A stretch of 35,545 nt of DNA from a virus. Of the stretch, positions 1 to 6,436 are shown one piece after another. Where the stretch lies: positions 1 to 35,545 of the IMG/VR virus record IMGVR_UViG_3300003894_000015; one strand, written 5' to 3'. Every line of letters starts with the position of its first letter. Positions within the stretch are counted from its first letter, which is position 1. The notes beneath the pieces are model-generated. The model was not told where the DNA came from, ran no database searches, and saw only the letters and a program-made list of their open reading frames with translations. Both the position numbers and the translations under genes were made by a program.

Positions 1-105
1 GGAGAGTTGAGAAACAGCAAACCTTGTTCACGTTGTTCAAAAATTATTAAAGCTTTAGGTATCAAGGAAATATATTGGAGTACTGACGATGGGTTTAATA
101 AATAA
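1..105 (+). CDS. Cytidine/deoxycytidylate deaminase-like protein, C-terminal fragment
   Basis: Frame 1 is open from the window edge to TAA at 103-105, giving the last 34 residues of a gene that starts upstream. The peptide contains NSKPCSRCSKIIKALGIK, followed by IYWSTDDG. The PCxxC pair followed by an 'IK..GIK.IYYS' segment is the zinc-binding end of the cytidine/dCMP deaminase fold. If catalytic, it would deaminate cytidine or dCMP toward uridine/dUMP, which fits the dUTPase and ribonucleotide reductase further on. The active-site His/Cys-Ala-Glu motif is outside the window, so substrate and activity cannot be judged. It overlaps the next gene by 17 bases. Confidence 0.7.
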   Translation, partial: GELRNSKPCSRCSKIIKALGIKEIYWSTDDGFNK

Positions 106-631
106 CAATCTTAAAGACATGAGGACATATTTAGTTGGAGCTATGGATAGAGTTCCAGACGGGGGTGTGCAATGGAGAGACTATATAACTCCACTGCTAA
201 AGGAAATGCATATCAATGTTCTAAATCCATGTAAAAAAGAGATTGAAAACGTAACTGAAGATATCAATACAAGACAGGAAATAGAACATTATAAGGAAAC
301 AGGACAGTTTGATAAGATTAGGCAAAAATTTGGACATATACGCAACGCAGATTTAAGATGTGTGGATGTTTCTGATTTTATTATCGCCCAAATAGATATG
401 AATGTCCACATGTGTGGATCGTATGAAGAAATAACTACAGCAAACCGACAAAAAAAGCCGATACTAGTATGGTGCAAGCAGGGTAAGCAACTAGCACCAA
501 ATTGGCTGTTCTTCATGATACCGCATGAACATATTTTTAGTAGTTCAGATGATTTAATGCTATATTTGTGGAAGGTTAACACAAGTACTGAAACAAGTCA
601 CTATAAACGTTGGTTCTTCTTTAACTCTTAA
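89..631 (+). CDS. Nucleoside 2-deoxyribosyltransferase-like protein
   Basis: A 180-residue protein. Residues 14-26 (YLVGAMDRVPDGG) resemble the opening strand and loop of the nucleoside 2-deoxyribosyltransferase fold. Then come CVDVSDFIIAQID (91-103) and a GSYEE segment (110-114) placed where the family carries its catalytic Glu, followed by KKPILVWC. Family members exchange or hydrolyse bases on deoxyribonucleosides; phage versions are poorly characterised and may act in salvage. The ATG at 89 is preferred over an internal ATG at 119 because GGAG lies 8 bases upstream (77-80). It overlaps the deaminase end, suggesting one nucleotide-metabolism operon. The exact substrate is unknown. Confidence 0.65.
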   Translation: MGLINNNLKDMRTYLVGAMDRVPDGGVQWRDYITPLLKEMHINVLNPCKKEIENVTEDINTRQEIEHYKETGQFDKIRQKFGHIRNADLRCVDVSDFIIAQIDMNVHMCGSYEEITTANRQKKPILVWCKQGKQLAPNWLFFMIPHEHIFSSSDDLMLYLWKVNTSTETSHYKRWFFFNS

Positions 632-637
632 GATAAT

Positions 638-1510
638 ATGAATACAGATTTTCCAGAATCACTATTTTTGCCTGTAAAAAAGGAATCCGTGGAGTTAGGC
701 AAAGACATAGCCAAGGATAAACGAATATTTTTTTGCGGAATAGCACGAAATGTCGAAAAAACACTAAAACCGAACATAGAAAGGCTTGAAAGAACTGCGG
801 GTCCGTTTCTGGATCATAAAATCTTTATTTATGAGAACGATTCCTCTGATAATACCGCAAATATTCTGAAAAATGACAGTAGAGTTATTTCTGTGCATGA
901 GCATAGAAAAAATGAAAACTATTGGGAAGATATCAATACTGGCAAAGCTCACAACCATTATCATCGCTGCAAAGAGCTTGCGGAATGTAGAAACAGGTAC
1001 ATACAAGGCGTTCACGAGACTCACTGCGAGTCATACGACTACATGTGTGTGCTAGACCTAGATATTTATGGCTGGTCTTACAGCGGCTTCTACGAAAGCC
1101 TAACATGGCTTGAAGCCCCCAACTGTGCAAGCGTATCTTCATACGGCGTTCTGTCTGATTACGACAATAAATTAACTCTTGAAACTTCTAGTGGATTTTT
1201 GATGTATGACAGTTTTGCATTTAGACCTTTTGGATATAATGACATGCTTCCACCTAATCATCAAGTACAATTCAATAGTATACAACCAAACATAGATAAG
1301 CCAATACAAGTTAGATGTAATTTTGGAGGCTTGGCTATTTACAAGATGAAATATGCAGCACAGTCTACATACAAGACCAAACTATCTAATAACCTCGTTG
1401 ATTCAGAACATGTTCATTTTTATGATAAGATATCTGGATTTGGCAAGGTTCACTTATTCAACCAAAAAATGGTTACTTCTTATTCCAAGCACAAATTCGT
1501 AGAGGTATAA
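638..1510 (+). CDS. Glycosyltransferase, GT-A type (CAP59-like)
   Basis: A 290-residue protein. It opens its conserved part with IFFCGIARNVEKTL (about 30-43), followed by IFIYENDSSDNT (about 62-73), a pattern seen in CAP59-type and GT2-like transferases. A DLD triplet at D140-L-D142 (VLDLDIYGW) is the likely metal/nucleotide-sugar binding DxD. No signal peptide or membrane segment is visible, so it should be cytosolic. It sits 6 bases after the deoxyribosyltransferase and 1 base before a second glycosyltransferase. The pair may glycosylate phage DNA, a virion protein, or a host surface sugar. The acceptor cannot be read from sequence. The ribosome-binding site is weak. Confidence 0.75.
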   Translation: MNTDFPESLFLPVKKESVELGKDIAKDKRIFFCGIARNVEKTLKPNIERLERTAGPFLDHKIFIYENDSSDNTANILKNDSRVISVHEHRKNENYWEDINTGKAHNHYHRCKELAECRNRYIQGVHETHCESYDYMCVLDLDIYGWSYSGFYESLTWLEAPNCASVSSYGVLSDYDNKLTLETSSGFLMYDSFAFRPFGYNDMLPPNHQVQFNSIQPNIDKPIQVRCNFGGLAIYKMKYAAQSTYKTKLSNNLVDSEHVHFYDKISGFGKVHLFNQKMVTSYSKHKFVEV

Positions 1511-1511
1511 C

Positions 1512-2564
1512 ATGGATCTTAATATAGTATCACCAATTAATCAATTAGGCTACGGCATAGCTGGCACAAATATTACAAAAGAACTAGCAAAAGAAAATAA
1601 TATTTCTCTATGGATTATAGGTGGAGCAGAAGTAAAAGATCAAGAAACAGCAGACATTCTAAGGAAGTGTTTGCAAAACTCACAATCTTTCAATTACAAT
1701 GCACCATGTATAAAAATTTGGCATCAACATGATATGGCACAAATGGCTGGCCGTGGACCTAGAATTGGATTTCCATTTTTTGAACTCGACACATTTTCAG
1801 ATATAGAAAAACATAACCTTATGTCTTTGGACAAAATATTTGTATCATGCCAGTGGGCTAAAGATGTATGTCTTAAGAACTTGAATATATCAGACGATAA
1901 AGTTTGCATAGTGCCTTTAGGTGTAGACTCAACAGTATTCAAGCCCACATTCTTTCAAAACAAAGAGCAAACAATCTTTTTTAACTGTGGAAAATGGGAA
2001 ATACGCAAAGGACACGATATTCTAGTCCATATTTTCAACAAAGCTTTTACAGAGTCAGACAATGTAGAACTATGGATGATGTGCGATAATCCATTTCTGC
2101 CAGATTCAGAGAAGCAGGCGTGGGAAAATCTCTATAAATCATCCAAATTAGGGTCAAAGATAAAGATTATACACCGATGTGAGACACAAGAACAGGTGTA
2201 TAATACTATGAAGAATGTAGACTGTGGTATATTTCCATCTAGAGCAGAGGGGTGGAACTTAGAACTACTAGAACTAATGTCTTGTGGAAAACAAGTTATC
2301 ACAACAAACTATTCAGCACACACAGAATATTGCAACGAATCAAATAGCTATCTTGTTCCCATTAAATCGCTAGAAAAAGCTCATGATGGCAAATGGTTTT
2401 TTGGTCAAGGCAATTGGGCTAAAATCTTTGAAGATGAAATAGATATGTTTGTGGAATACATGAGGCATGTTCATAAAAATAAATGTATGAATAAATCTGG
2501 TATAGAAACAGCAAAGAAATTTTCTTGGTCCCATTCTGCAAAAGAGGTCATAAAATATGTTTAA
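1512..2564 (+). CDS. Glycosyltransferase, GT-B fold, family 4-like
   Basis: A 350-residue protein with a GT4 layout. The N-terminal Rossmann half begins NIVSPINQLGYGIAGTN. The linker segment VPLGVDSTVFKP (about 136-147) and FFNCGKWEIRKGHDIL introduce the C-terminal half. The donor-site motif RAEGWNLELLE contains the EX7E pair E246/E254, followed by ELMSCGKQVITTNYSAHTEY. These are hallmarks of retaining group 1 glycosyltransferases using nucleotide sugars. The start is supported by GAGG at 1502-1505. It directly follows the GT-A enzyme and overlaps the next gene by 8 bases. The acceptor is unknown. Confidence 0.85.
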   Translation: MDLNIVSPINQLGYGIAGTNITKELAKENNISLWIIGGAEVKDQETADILRKCLQNSQSFNYNAPCIKIWHQHDMAQMAGRGPRIGFPFFELDTFSDIEKHNLMSLDKIFVSCQWAKDVCLKNLNISDDKVCIVPLGVDSTVFKPTFFQNKEQTIFFNCGKWEIRKGHDILVHIFNKAFTESDNVELWMMCDNPFLPDSEKQAWENLYKSSKLGSKIKIIHRCETQEQVYNTMKNVDCGIFPSRAEGWNLELLELMSCGKQVITTNYSAHTEYCNESNSYLVPIKSLEKAHDGKWFFGQGNWAKIFEDEIDMFVEYMRHVHKNKCMNKSGIETAKKFSWSHSAKEVIKYV

Positions 2565-2949
2565 CTTTTTTGACAAACAGCAAGAAAAAAATCACAAAAC
2601 AGAAAATCAGGAAACAAATAATCCAGAAACGATAGCAGCAATATGTTTTTACACAACTTCTGAAGGAAAGCAAGTGTATACAGATGTCTCCATTAAAGAT
2701 TATCAAGACAGTGACATTGCTGCTCTTGTGAATATCATGAATGTTATTGGTTCTGATTCATCTGCTACTGATTTGCTAGAAATAGTTAAAAATGGATTCA
2801 TAAATTCTGGAAATGTTGATGGGTTGTCTAAACTAGTACATTTTTTAACACTAGATCCTCCACAAAAGTTGTTAAATAACTATAAACAAACACTAGAAGA
2901 AAAGGAGCATCTTGAGCCTTGCATTAAACCATCTCATATGTTAAAATGA
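2557..2949 (+). CDS. Hypothetical protein
   Basis: A 130-residue protein of unrecognised family. A polar, Gln/Asn/Lys/Glu-rich N-terminus (about 5-30) looks disordered. After it comes a compact region starting AAICFYTTSEGKQVYTDV, then acidic helical segments. No membrane segment is present. It starts 8 bases inside the preceding glycosyltransferase, with GAGG at 2544-2547, so it is translationally coupled. The short N-terminal leader followed by a small alpha/beta segment resembles accessory phage proteins of unknown role. No function is assigned. Confidence 0.7.
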   Translation: MFNFFDKQQEKNHKTENQETNNPETIAAICFYTTSEGKQVYTDVSIKDYQDSDIAALVNIMNVIGSDSSATDLLEIVKNGFINSGNVDGLSKLVHFLTLDPPQKLLNNYKQTLEEKEHLEPCIKPSHMLK

Positions 2950-2961
2950 AGGAGCAAACTC

Positions 2962-3387
2962 ATGAGCAACAAATTCACTATAGGCTGGCAAAAATATGAA
3001 GATTTAATAGAGAAACAGTTAGATTCTCCTGTTCTTAATATGCTATTTGAAAAAATACATGAAAAAACAAAGGGGATGGAAGAAGATAGTGAAGAAAGCG
3101 AAGAATACGAAGAGTACGAAGAAAGCTCCACTCACCATCACGCAATGATGCCTGTTAGCCCCCAGCTTATTGAAGACATGACAATGCTATCAAATTTTGA
3201 TTGTTGGATAGGACACACAAATTTCAACATAACGAAAGACATTAAAAACAAACTTGACTGTATCGATGGTGTTGAACTGCTGAAAATATGCAGTAGATAT
3301 AGATTTTTTATTGGAGTAGGAAGAATGTTTAATTTCCAAAATGTCAGAAAGAATATTGAGGAGATTATTATACCAAAAGGAGGTTGA
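2962..3387 (+). CDS. Hypothetical protein with acidic linker
   Basis: A 141-residue protein with no recognised family. The N-terminal part (about 1-37) is charged and helical. It is followed by a very acidic low-complexity stretch (about 38-56, runs of Glu with Ser/Tyr) ending in a THHHA segment. A second folded-looking part starts at about residue 64 and ends RKNIEEIIIPKGG. A two-domain protein joined by a flexible acidic linker is the simplest reading. Good Shine-Dalgarno GGAG at 2951-2954. It lies between another unknown and the sigma-like factor, 3 bases before the latter. Confidence 0.7.
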   Translation: MSNKFTIGWQKYEDLIEKQLDSPVLNMLFEKIHEKTKGMEEDSEESEEYEEYEESSTHHHAMMPVSPQLIEDMTMLSNFDCWIGHTNFNITKDIKNKLDCIDGVELLKICSRYRFFIGVGRMFNFQNVRKNIEEIIIPKGG

Positions 3388-3390
3388 TAT

Positions 3391-3864
3391 ATGAGTTGCA
3401 TAAATACGAAGATTAAAGAGGCATTGGAAAATAAGGACATAGTAAGGGTAATGAACAAAGCTTCTGAAAGCTTTAGGTCACAGCTAGATCATGACGATAT
3501 CTATACCTGTCAGGTTAATGCTTTGTGGAAATCCTTTCTTAATTTCAAGCCAAACAAAAACACGAAGTTTACTACTTATTTGTTTAAGGGAGTTTTCATT
3601 GAGTGTCTGAAAGAACTAAAGTTTAAGAAGAAGAGTTCTAGGTGCAATAGAAAATTGCATGGCAATATTGCTAGTAAATCTAATCCCACCTTTATGATAG
3701 ATATGCTTGACGAAGTAGCATCTAGCGAAGACCGCGATCTACTAATAGATAAATACTCTAATCTTACTATACAGGAAATGGCAGATAAGAGAGAATATAG
3801 CCGTGAAACAGTAAGAAAGAAGCTAAAAAAAATCTACCAGAATATACAAGAGAAGTTTGAGTAA
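3391..3864 (+). CDS. RNA polymerase sigma-70-like factor
   Basis: A 157-residue protein matching the compact two-domain sigma layout. Residues about 37-75 (DIYTCQVNALWKSFLNF, then NTKFTTYLFKGVFIECLKEL) follow the region 2 pattern 'D..Q.A..ALW.A...F.P....KF.TY....I...L...LR'. Residues about 117-153 contain LTIQEMADKREYSRETVRKK, a region 4 helix-turn-helix with the usual 'T..EIA......S..TVR..L' spacing. It should redirect host RNA polymerase to phage promoters. AGGAGG at 3379-3384 gives a strong start. It lies 79 bases before the likely abundant protein at 3944, and the gap holds a promoter-like TATATAA element. Confidence 0.75.
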   Translation: MSCINTKIKEALENKDIVRVMNKASESFRSQLDHDDIYTCQVNALWKSFLNFKPNKNTKFTTYLFKGVFIECLKELKFKKKSSRCNRKLHGNIASKSNPTFMIDMLDEVASSEDRDLLIDKYSNLTIQEMADKREYSRETVRKKLKKIYQNIQEKFE

Positions 3865-3943
3865 CCGTGTATATAACTGTAGGAAACGGATCTTAAAAGG
3901 ATGCAGTAGGACAAAAAACTTATGTTAAATTGGAGGTAGTAAT
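3865..3943 (+). promoter_or_regulatory. Putative phage promoter and leader of the 3944 gene
   Basis: This 79-base gap follows the sigma-like gene. It contains GTGTATATAA (3867-3876) followed by CTGTAGG. The same ten bases occur in one other non-coding gap, at 16979-16988, also followed within a few bases by GTAGG. The TATA-rich core resembles phage late promoters of the TATAAATA type, in which a phage sigma reads only the -10 element. A strong TTGGAGG Shine-Dalgarno (about 3931-3937) precedes the ATG at 3944. The promoter role is inferred; no transcript start is visible. Confidence 0.45.
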
Positions 3944-4597
3944 ATGGCTACAACAACTGCTAAAGGGTCTGGCTCCACAGTTAATGATGGTGGAACAGTT
4001 TTGAATGGTGGAAATCTCGCGGCTGACAGCCGATTCACAAAAAATCTCGCTGTTAACGAAGTTAATGGCGATATTGATTATGCATACGGCTCTCAGGTCG
4101 CTGCTAAGTCGGGTACATCCAATGACTACGCAGGAATAACCACGGCATGGGCTGGTGGCACTGGTGGACTCGCTTATTCTCCAAATGCTCAGGCAGGAGA
4201 AAGAAATTTTATTATTCGTGGAGCTGGCACTAACGGCGATACGAATGAAATTAATAACACAGTAAGTACAGTATTTGCAACTGCTGGTTCAGAATATCGT
4301 GGCGTTAGAAAAGTGAACAAAGTACATGCAACCACAGGAACTGTCAAGTTAGGTGCAAACTCTAACACTGCGTTCGATGTTCTAGCCAAACCTTCTACCG
4401 CTATGGTTCCCGGTCGCACGAAGGGTACTGGTGCTGGTTCTGCTCAGAATTTTGTTCAAGTTGATGGCGTGACGGCTGCTACAGATGATGCAGCGTCACC
4501 AACTCGCTCAGTTCCGGGTGAACTAACCTACCACTTCGGTGGACTTGCAAAACCAACAACTGACGAGTACAAGGCCAGAAATAGCTACGAAGCATAA
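3944..4597 (+). CDS. Gly/Ala/Thr-rich protein, probable abundant structural protein
   Basis: A 217-residue protein, rich in Gly, Ala, Thr and Asn, with one Trp and no Cys. It starts MATTTAKGSGSTVNDGG and looks mostly beta or extended. No family is recognised. Three features suggest high expression: a putative promoter in the preceding gap with a strong GGAGG site; a 12-bp hairpin terminator directly behind; and codon use unlike its neighbours (five of eight arginines are CGN, where adjacent genes favour AGA). A virion protein such as a head decoration or similar abundant component fits best. It is shorter than a usual major capsid protein. Function is not proven. Confidence 0.75.
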   Translation: MATTTAKGSGSTVNDGGTVLNGGNLAADSRFTKNLAVNEVNGDIDYAYGSQVAAKSGTSNDYAGITTAWAGGTGGLAYSPNAQAGERNFIIRGAGTNGDTNEINNTVSTVFATAGSEYRGVRKVNKVHATTGTVKLGANSNTAFDVLAKPSTAMVPGRTKGTGAGSAQNFVQVDGVTAATDDAASPTRSVPGELTYHFGGLAKPTTDEYKARNSYEA

Positions 4598-4620
4598 GAA
4601 TTGTTCTAGTTTTTCTTAGT

Positions 4621-4670
4621 GGGTTCACCCCCAATCGGGGGTGAATTCCACTATTATCGTATCTTTTTTC
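4621..4670 (+). terminator. Hairpin terminator after the 3944 gene
   Basis: TTCACCCCC (4624-4632), loop AATC (4633-4636) and GGGGGTGAA (4637-4645) form a perfect 9-bp stem. G4621-G4623 can extend it by one G-C and two G-U pairs with T4646-C4648. A TCTTTTTTC tract follows at about 4662-4670, some 14 bases beyond the stem rather than directly next to it. It could act as an intrinsic terminator, as an RNA 3'-end stabiliser, or both, for the highly expressed upstream gene. Confidence 0.7.
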
Positions 4671-4683
4671 TTGGAGAACGTAC

Positions 4684-5289
4684 ATGTCAGATCTTAACCT
4701 AGAAATAATCATGATTATTCTTGGTTCTATTGGTAGTGTGATTGGATTCTTTACTTTTCTATGGAAGAAGTTTATCAACCCCCTTATAAAACTAGTAAAA
4801 AATCACGATGTTTTCATAAAATCTGTTGATGATCTACGTCTTTTAATGGAGAAAGAATTAAAAACAAATGGTGGCAATAGCATAAAAGATGCTATAATAG
4901 ACATGAGAGCCACCTGTGGCAGAATAGAAGGCAGACAAAAGGTAATCATACAGAGAACAAAAGCTGCATTACATTATAGTAATGTATCCCTGTTTGAAAC
5001 AGACGAAGAAGGTAGATTGGTTTGGTGCAACGCGATGATGCACGACTATACCAAAGATATAGTAAGCAGTATAGAGGGTTTTGATTGGATCAATTTATTC
5101 GCAGAAGATGAGCGAGAAGAAGTTCAGTCAGAATTTTTCTCATGTTTAAACATGAACAGAAGATTCAATAAAACCACAAGACTACAAAACAATAAAATGG
5201 TTAGGCTTATAGGCTATCCATATAGGATTTCAGATACGGAGCATGGCGGCTTTTTAATTAGTTTAGTACCTTACAGAAATGAGGCATAA
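4684..5289 (+). CDS. Membrane-anchored PAS-domain protein
   Basis: A 201-residue protein. An N-terminal hydrophobic helix (about 6-27, IIMIILGSIGSVIGFFTFLW) is followed by a basic stop and a helical linker (about 45-95). After this comes a PAS-like domain from VSLFETDEEGRLVWCNAMM (about 100-118), through GFDWINLFAEDEREEV, to a terminal GGFLISLVPYRNEA strand. PAS domains bind small ligands or mediate dimerisation. No kinase or output domain is attached. It lies just before the holin-like gene, so a role in sensing or timing at the membrane is possible but only inferred. GGAG at 4673-4676 supports the start. Confidence 0.7.
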   Translation: MSDLNLEIIMIILGSIGSVIGFFTFLWKKFINPLIKLVKNHDVFIKSVDDLRLLMEKELKTNGGNSIKDAIIDMRATCGRIEGRQKVIIQRTKAALHYSNVSLFETDEEGRLVWCNAMMHDYTKDIVSSIEGFDWINLFAEDEREEVQSEFFSCLNMNRRFNKTTRLQNNKMVRLIGYPYRISDTEHGGFLISLVPYRNEA

Positions 5290-5290
5290 A

Positions 5291-5506
5291 ATGTCAGACG
5301 AAAAATCACCAGCTTTTGCGCTAAATGTTAGCGACCTTGTAGAAATTGGTAAGAATACAGCACTTGTAGCTCTAGCTGCTGGCCTTACTTACCTTGGAGA
5401 AAATATTGGCAAAATCGACTTGGGAACTACAGGCATTATGGTCGTGCCTATTGTAACAGTTGTCATTAACACAATTGTAAAATGGGCTAGAAATAACGCC
5501 TCGTAG
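5291..5506 (+). CDS. Holin-like small membrane protein
   Basis: A 71-residue protein from ATG 5291. An upstream in-frame ATG at 5279 exists, but GAGG at 5281-5284 is correctly spaced for 5291. Two hydrophobic segments are visible: NTALVALAAGLTYLGENI (about 19-36) and GIMVVPIVTVVINTIVKW (about 45-62), ending in a short basic/polar tail. Size, two transmembrane segments and the position next to a peptidase gene suggest a class II-like holin. Holins cannot be assigned on topology alone. It could also be another small inner-membrane protein. Confidence 0.55.
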   Translation: MSDEKSPAFALNVSDLVEIGKNTALVALAAGLTYLGENIGKIDLGTTGIMVVPIVTVVINTIVKWARNNAS

Positions 5507-5515
5507 GAGTAAATC

Positions 5516-6436
5516 ATGTTTAACACACCGAGAGAGTTATTAAATGCTTACAAGGAAGGTTTTGTAGGCTCATGGTGCGATCCAGAAGAAACCGATAAAC
5601 TACTAGGAGAATTACCACACCCTTTATTCGGAACCGCTGCTCCAGACTTATATAGCACTGGAGAGGGCAAGGTAGCACTCCTGTATAAATCAGTACAAAA
5701 GTTTGATCCCGGCTTTGGACCTTCAGAACGACAGGTCACAGGAGACTGTGTTTCACACTCTACCCGCAATAGTGTAGATGTAACAAGAGCGCATGAAATT
5801 ATTGGCGGCGATTCAGAAGCTTTTATAGTTAGAAGTGCCACTGAAGCTATTTATGGCTCAAGAGGTCATGGTGGCCAAGGAATGTCGTGCGCTGTTGCTG
5901 CAAGATTTGTTAACCAAAAGGGCGGTATCTTACTTAGAAAAGATTATGGATTTGTTGATCTGTCAACATATAACGGTATGCTTGGTGCAAGGTGGGGTAG
6001 TAGAGGAATACCAAATGAATTAATAGAAGAAGGCAAGAAACATCAGGTTAAAACAATCTCTCTAATCAACACTGTAGATCAAGCTAGAGATGCTATTGCT
6101 AATGGATATGCAATAAGTGTATGTAGTAATTATGGATTTTCATCACGTAGGGACAAGCATGGCATAGCTCGTAAATCTGGATCATGGAATCATGCGATGG
6201 CATGGGTGGCTATGGACGATTCGCGTGAAATTTATAACGAGACATTGTTTTTGATCCAAAATAGTTGGGGTGTTTTTAACGGTGGTCCCAAGCGCTTCGA
6301 CCAACCAGATGGATCATTTTGGATTCGTGAAAGAGATGCAGCTGGGATGCTTAGACAAAACGGAGCTTGGGTTTTTAGCGACGTAGACGGTTTTCCACCA
6401 AGAAAAGTCAACTGGACAATACATGAGGTATTTTGA
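5516..6436 (+). CDS. Papain-like (C1-type) cysteine peptidase
   Basis: A 306-residue protein with all papain catalytic elements in order. Q73 and C78 lie in QVTGDCVSHS (oxyanion Gln and nucleophile). H226 lies in SWNHAMAW, and N249 in LIQNSWG, the classic Asn motif. There is no signal peptide and no obvious propeptide; about 70 residues precede the oxyanion Gln. Papain-fold peptidases cleave peptide bonds. In a phage this could be a lysin, a virion-maturation protease, or an injected host-attacking enzyme. Neighbours are a holin-like gene 10 bases upstream and the first fibre gene, which overlaps by 1 base. The role is uncertain but the fold is well supported. Confidence 0.8.
   Translation: MFNTPRELLNAYKEGFVGSWCDPEETDKLLGELPHPLFGTAAPDLYSTGEGKVALLYKSVQKFDPGFGPSERQVTGDCVSHSTRNSVDVTRAHEIIGGDSEAFIVRSATEAIYGSRGHGGQGMSCAVAARFVNQKGGILLRKDYGFVDLSTYNGMLGARWGSRGIPNELIEEGKKHQVKTISLINTVDQARDAIANGYAISVCSNYGFSSRRDKHGIARKSGSWNHAMAWVAMDDSREIYNETLFLIQNSWGVFNGGPKRFDQPDGSFWIRERDAAGMLRQNGAWVFSDVDGFPPRKVNWTIHEVF

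Noticed and set aside
3922-3939. Five-codon ORF (ATG TTA AAT TGG AGG TAG) in the leader of the 3944 gene
   Set aside because: It includes the Shine-Dalgarno of the next gene and is probably a by-product of it; no sign of attenuation such as alternative hairpins.
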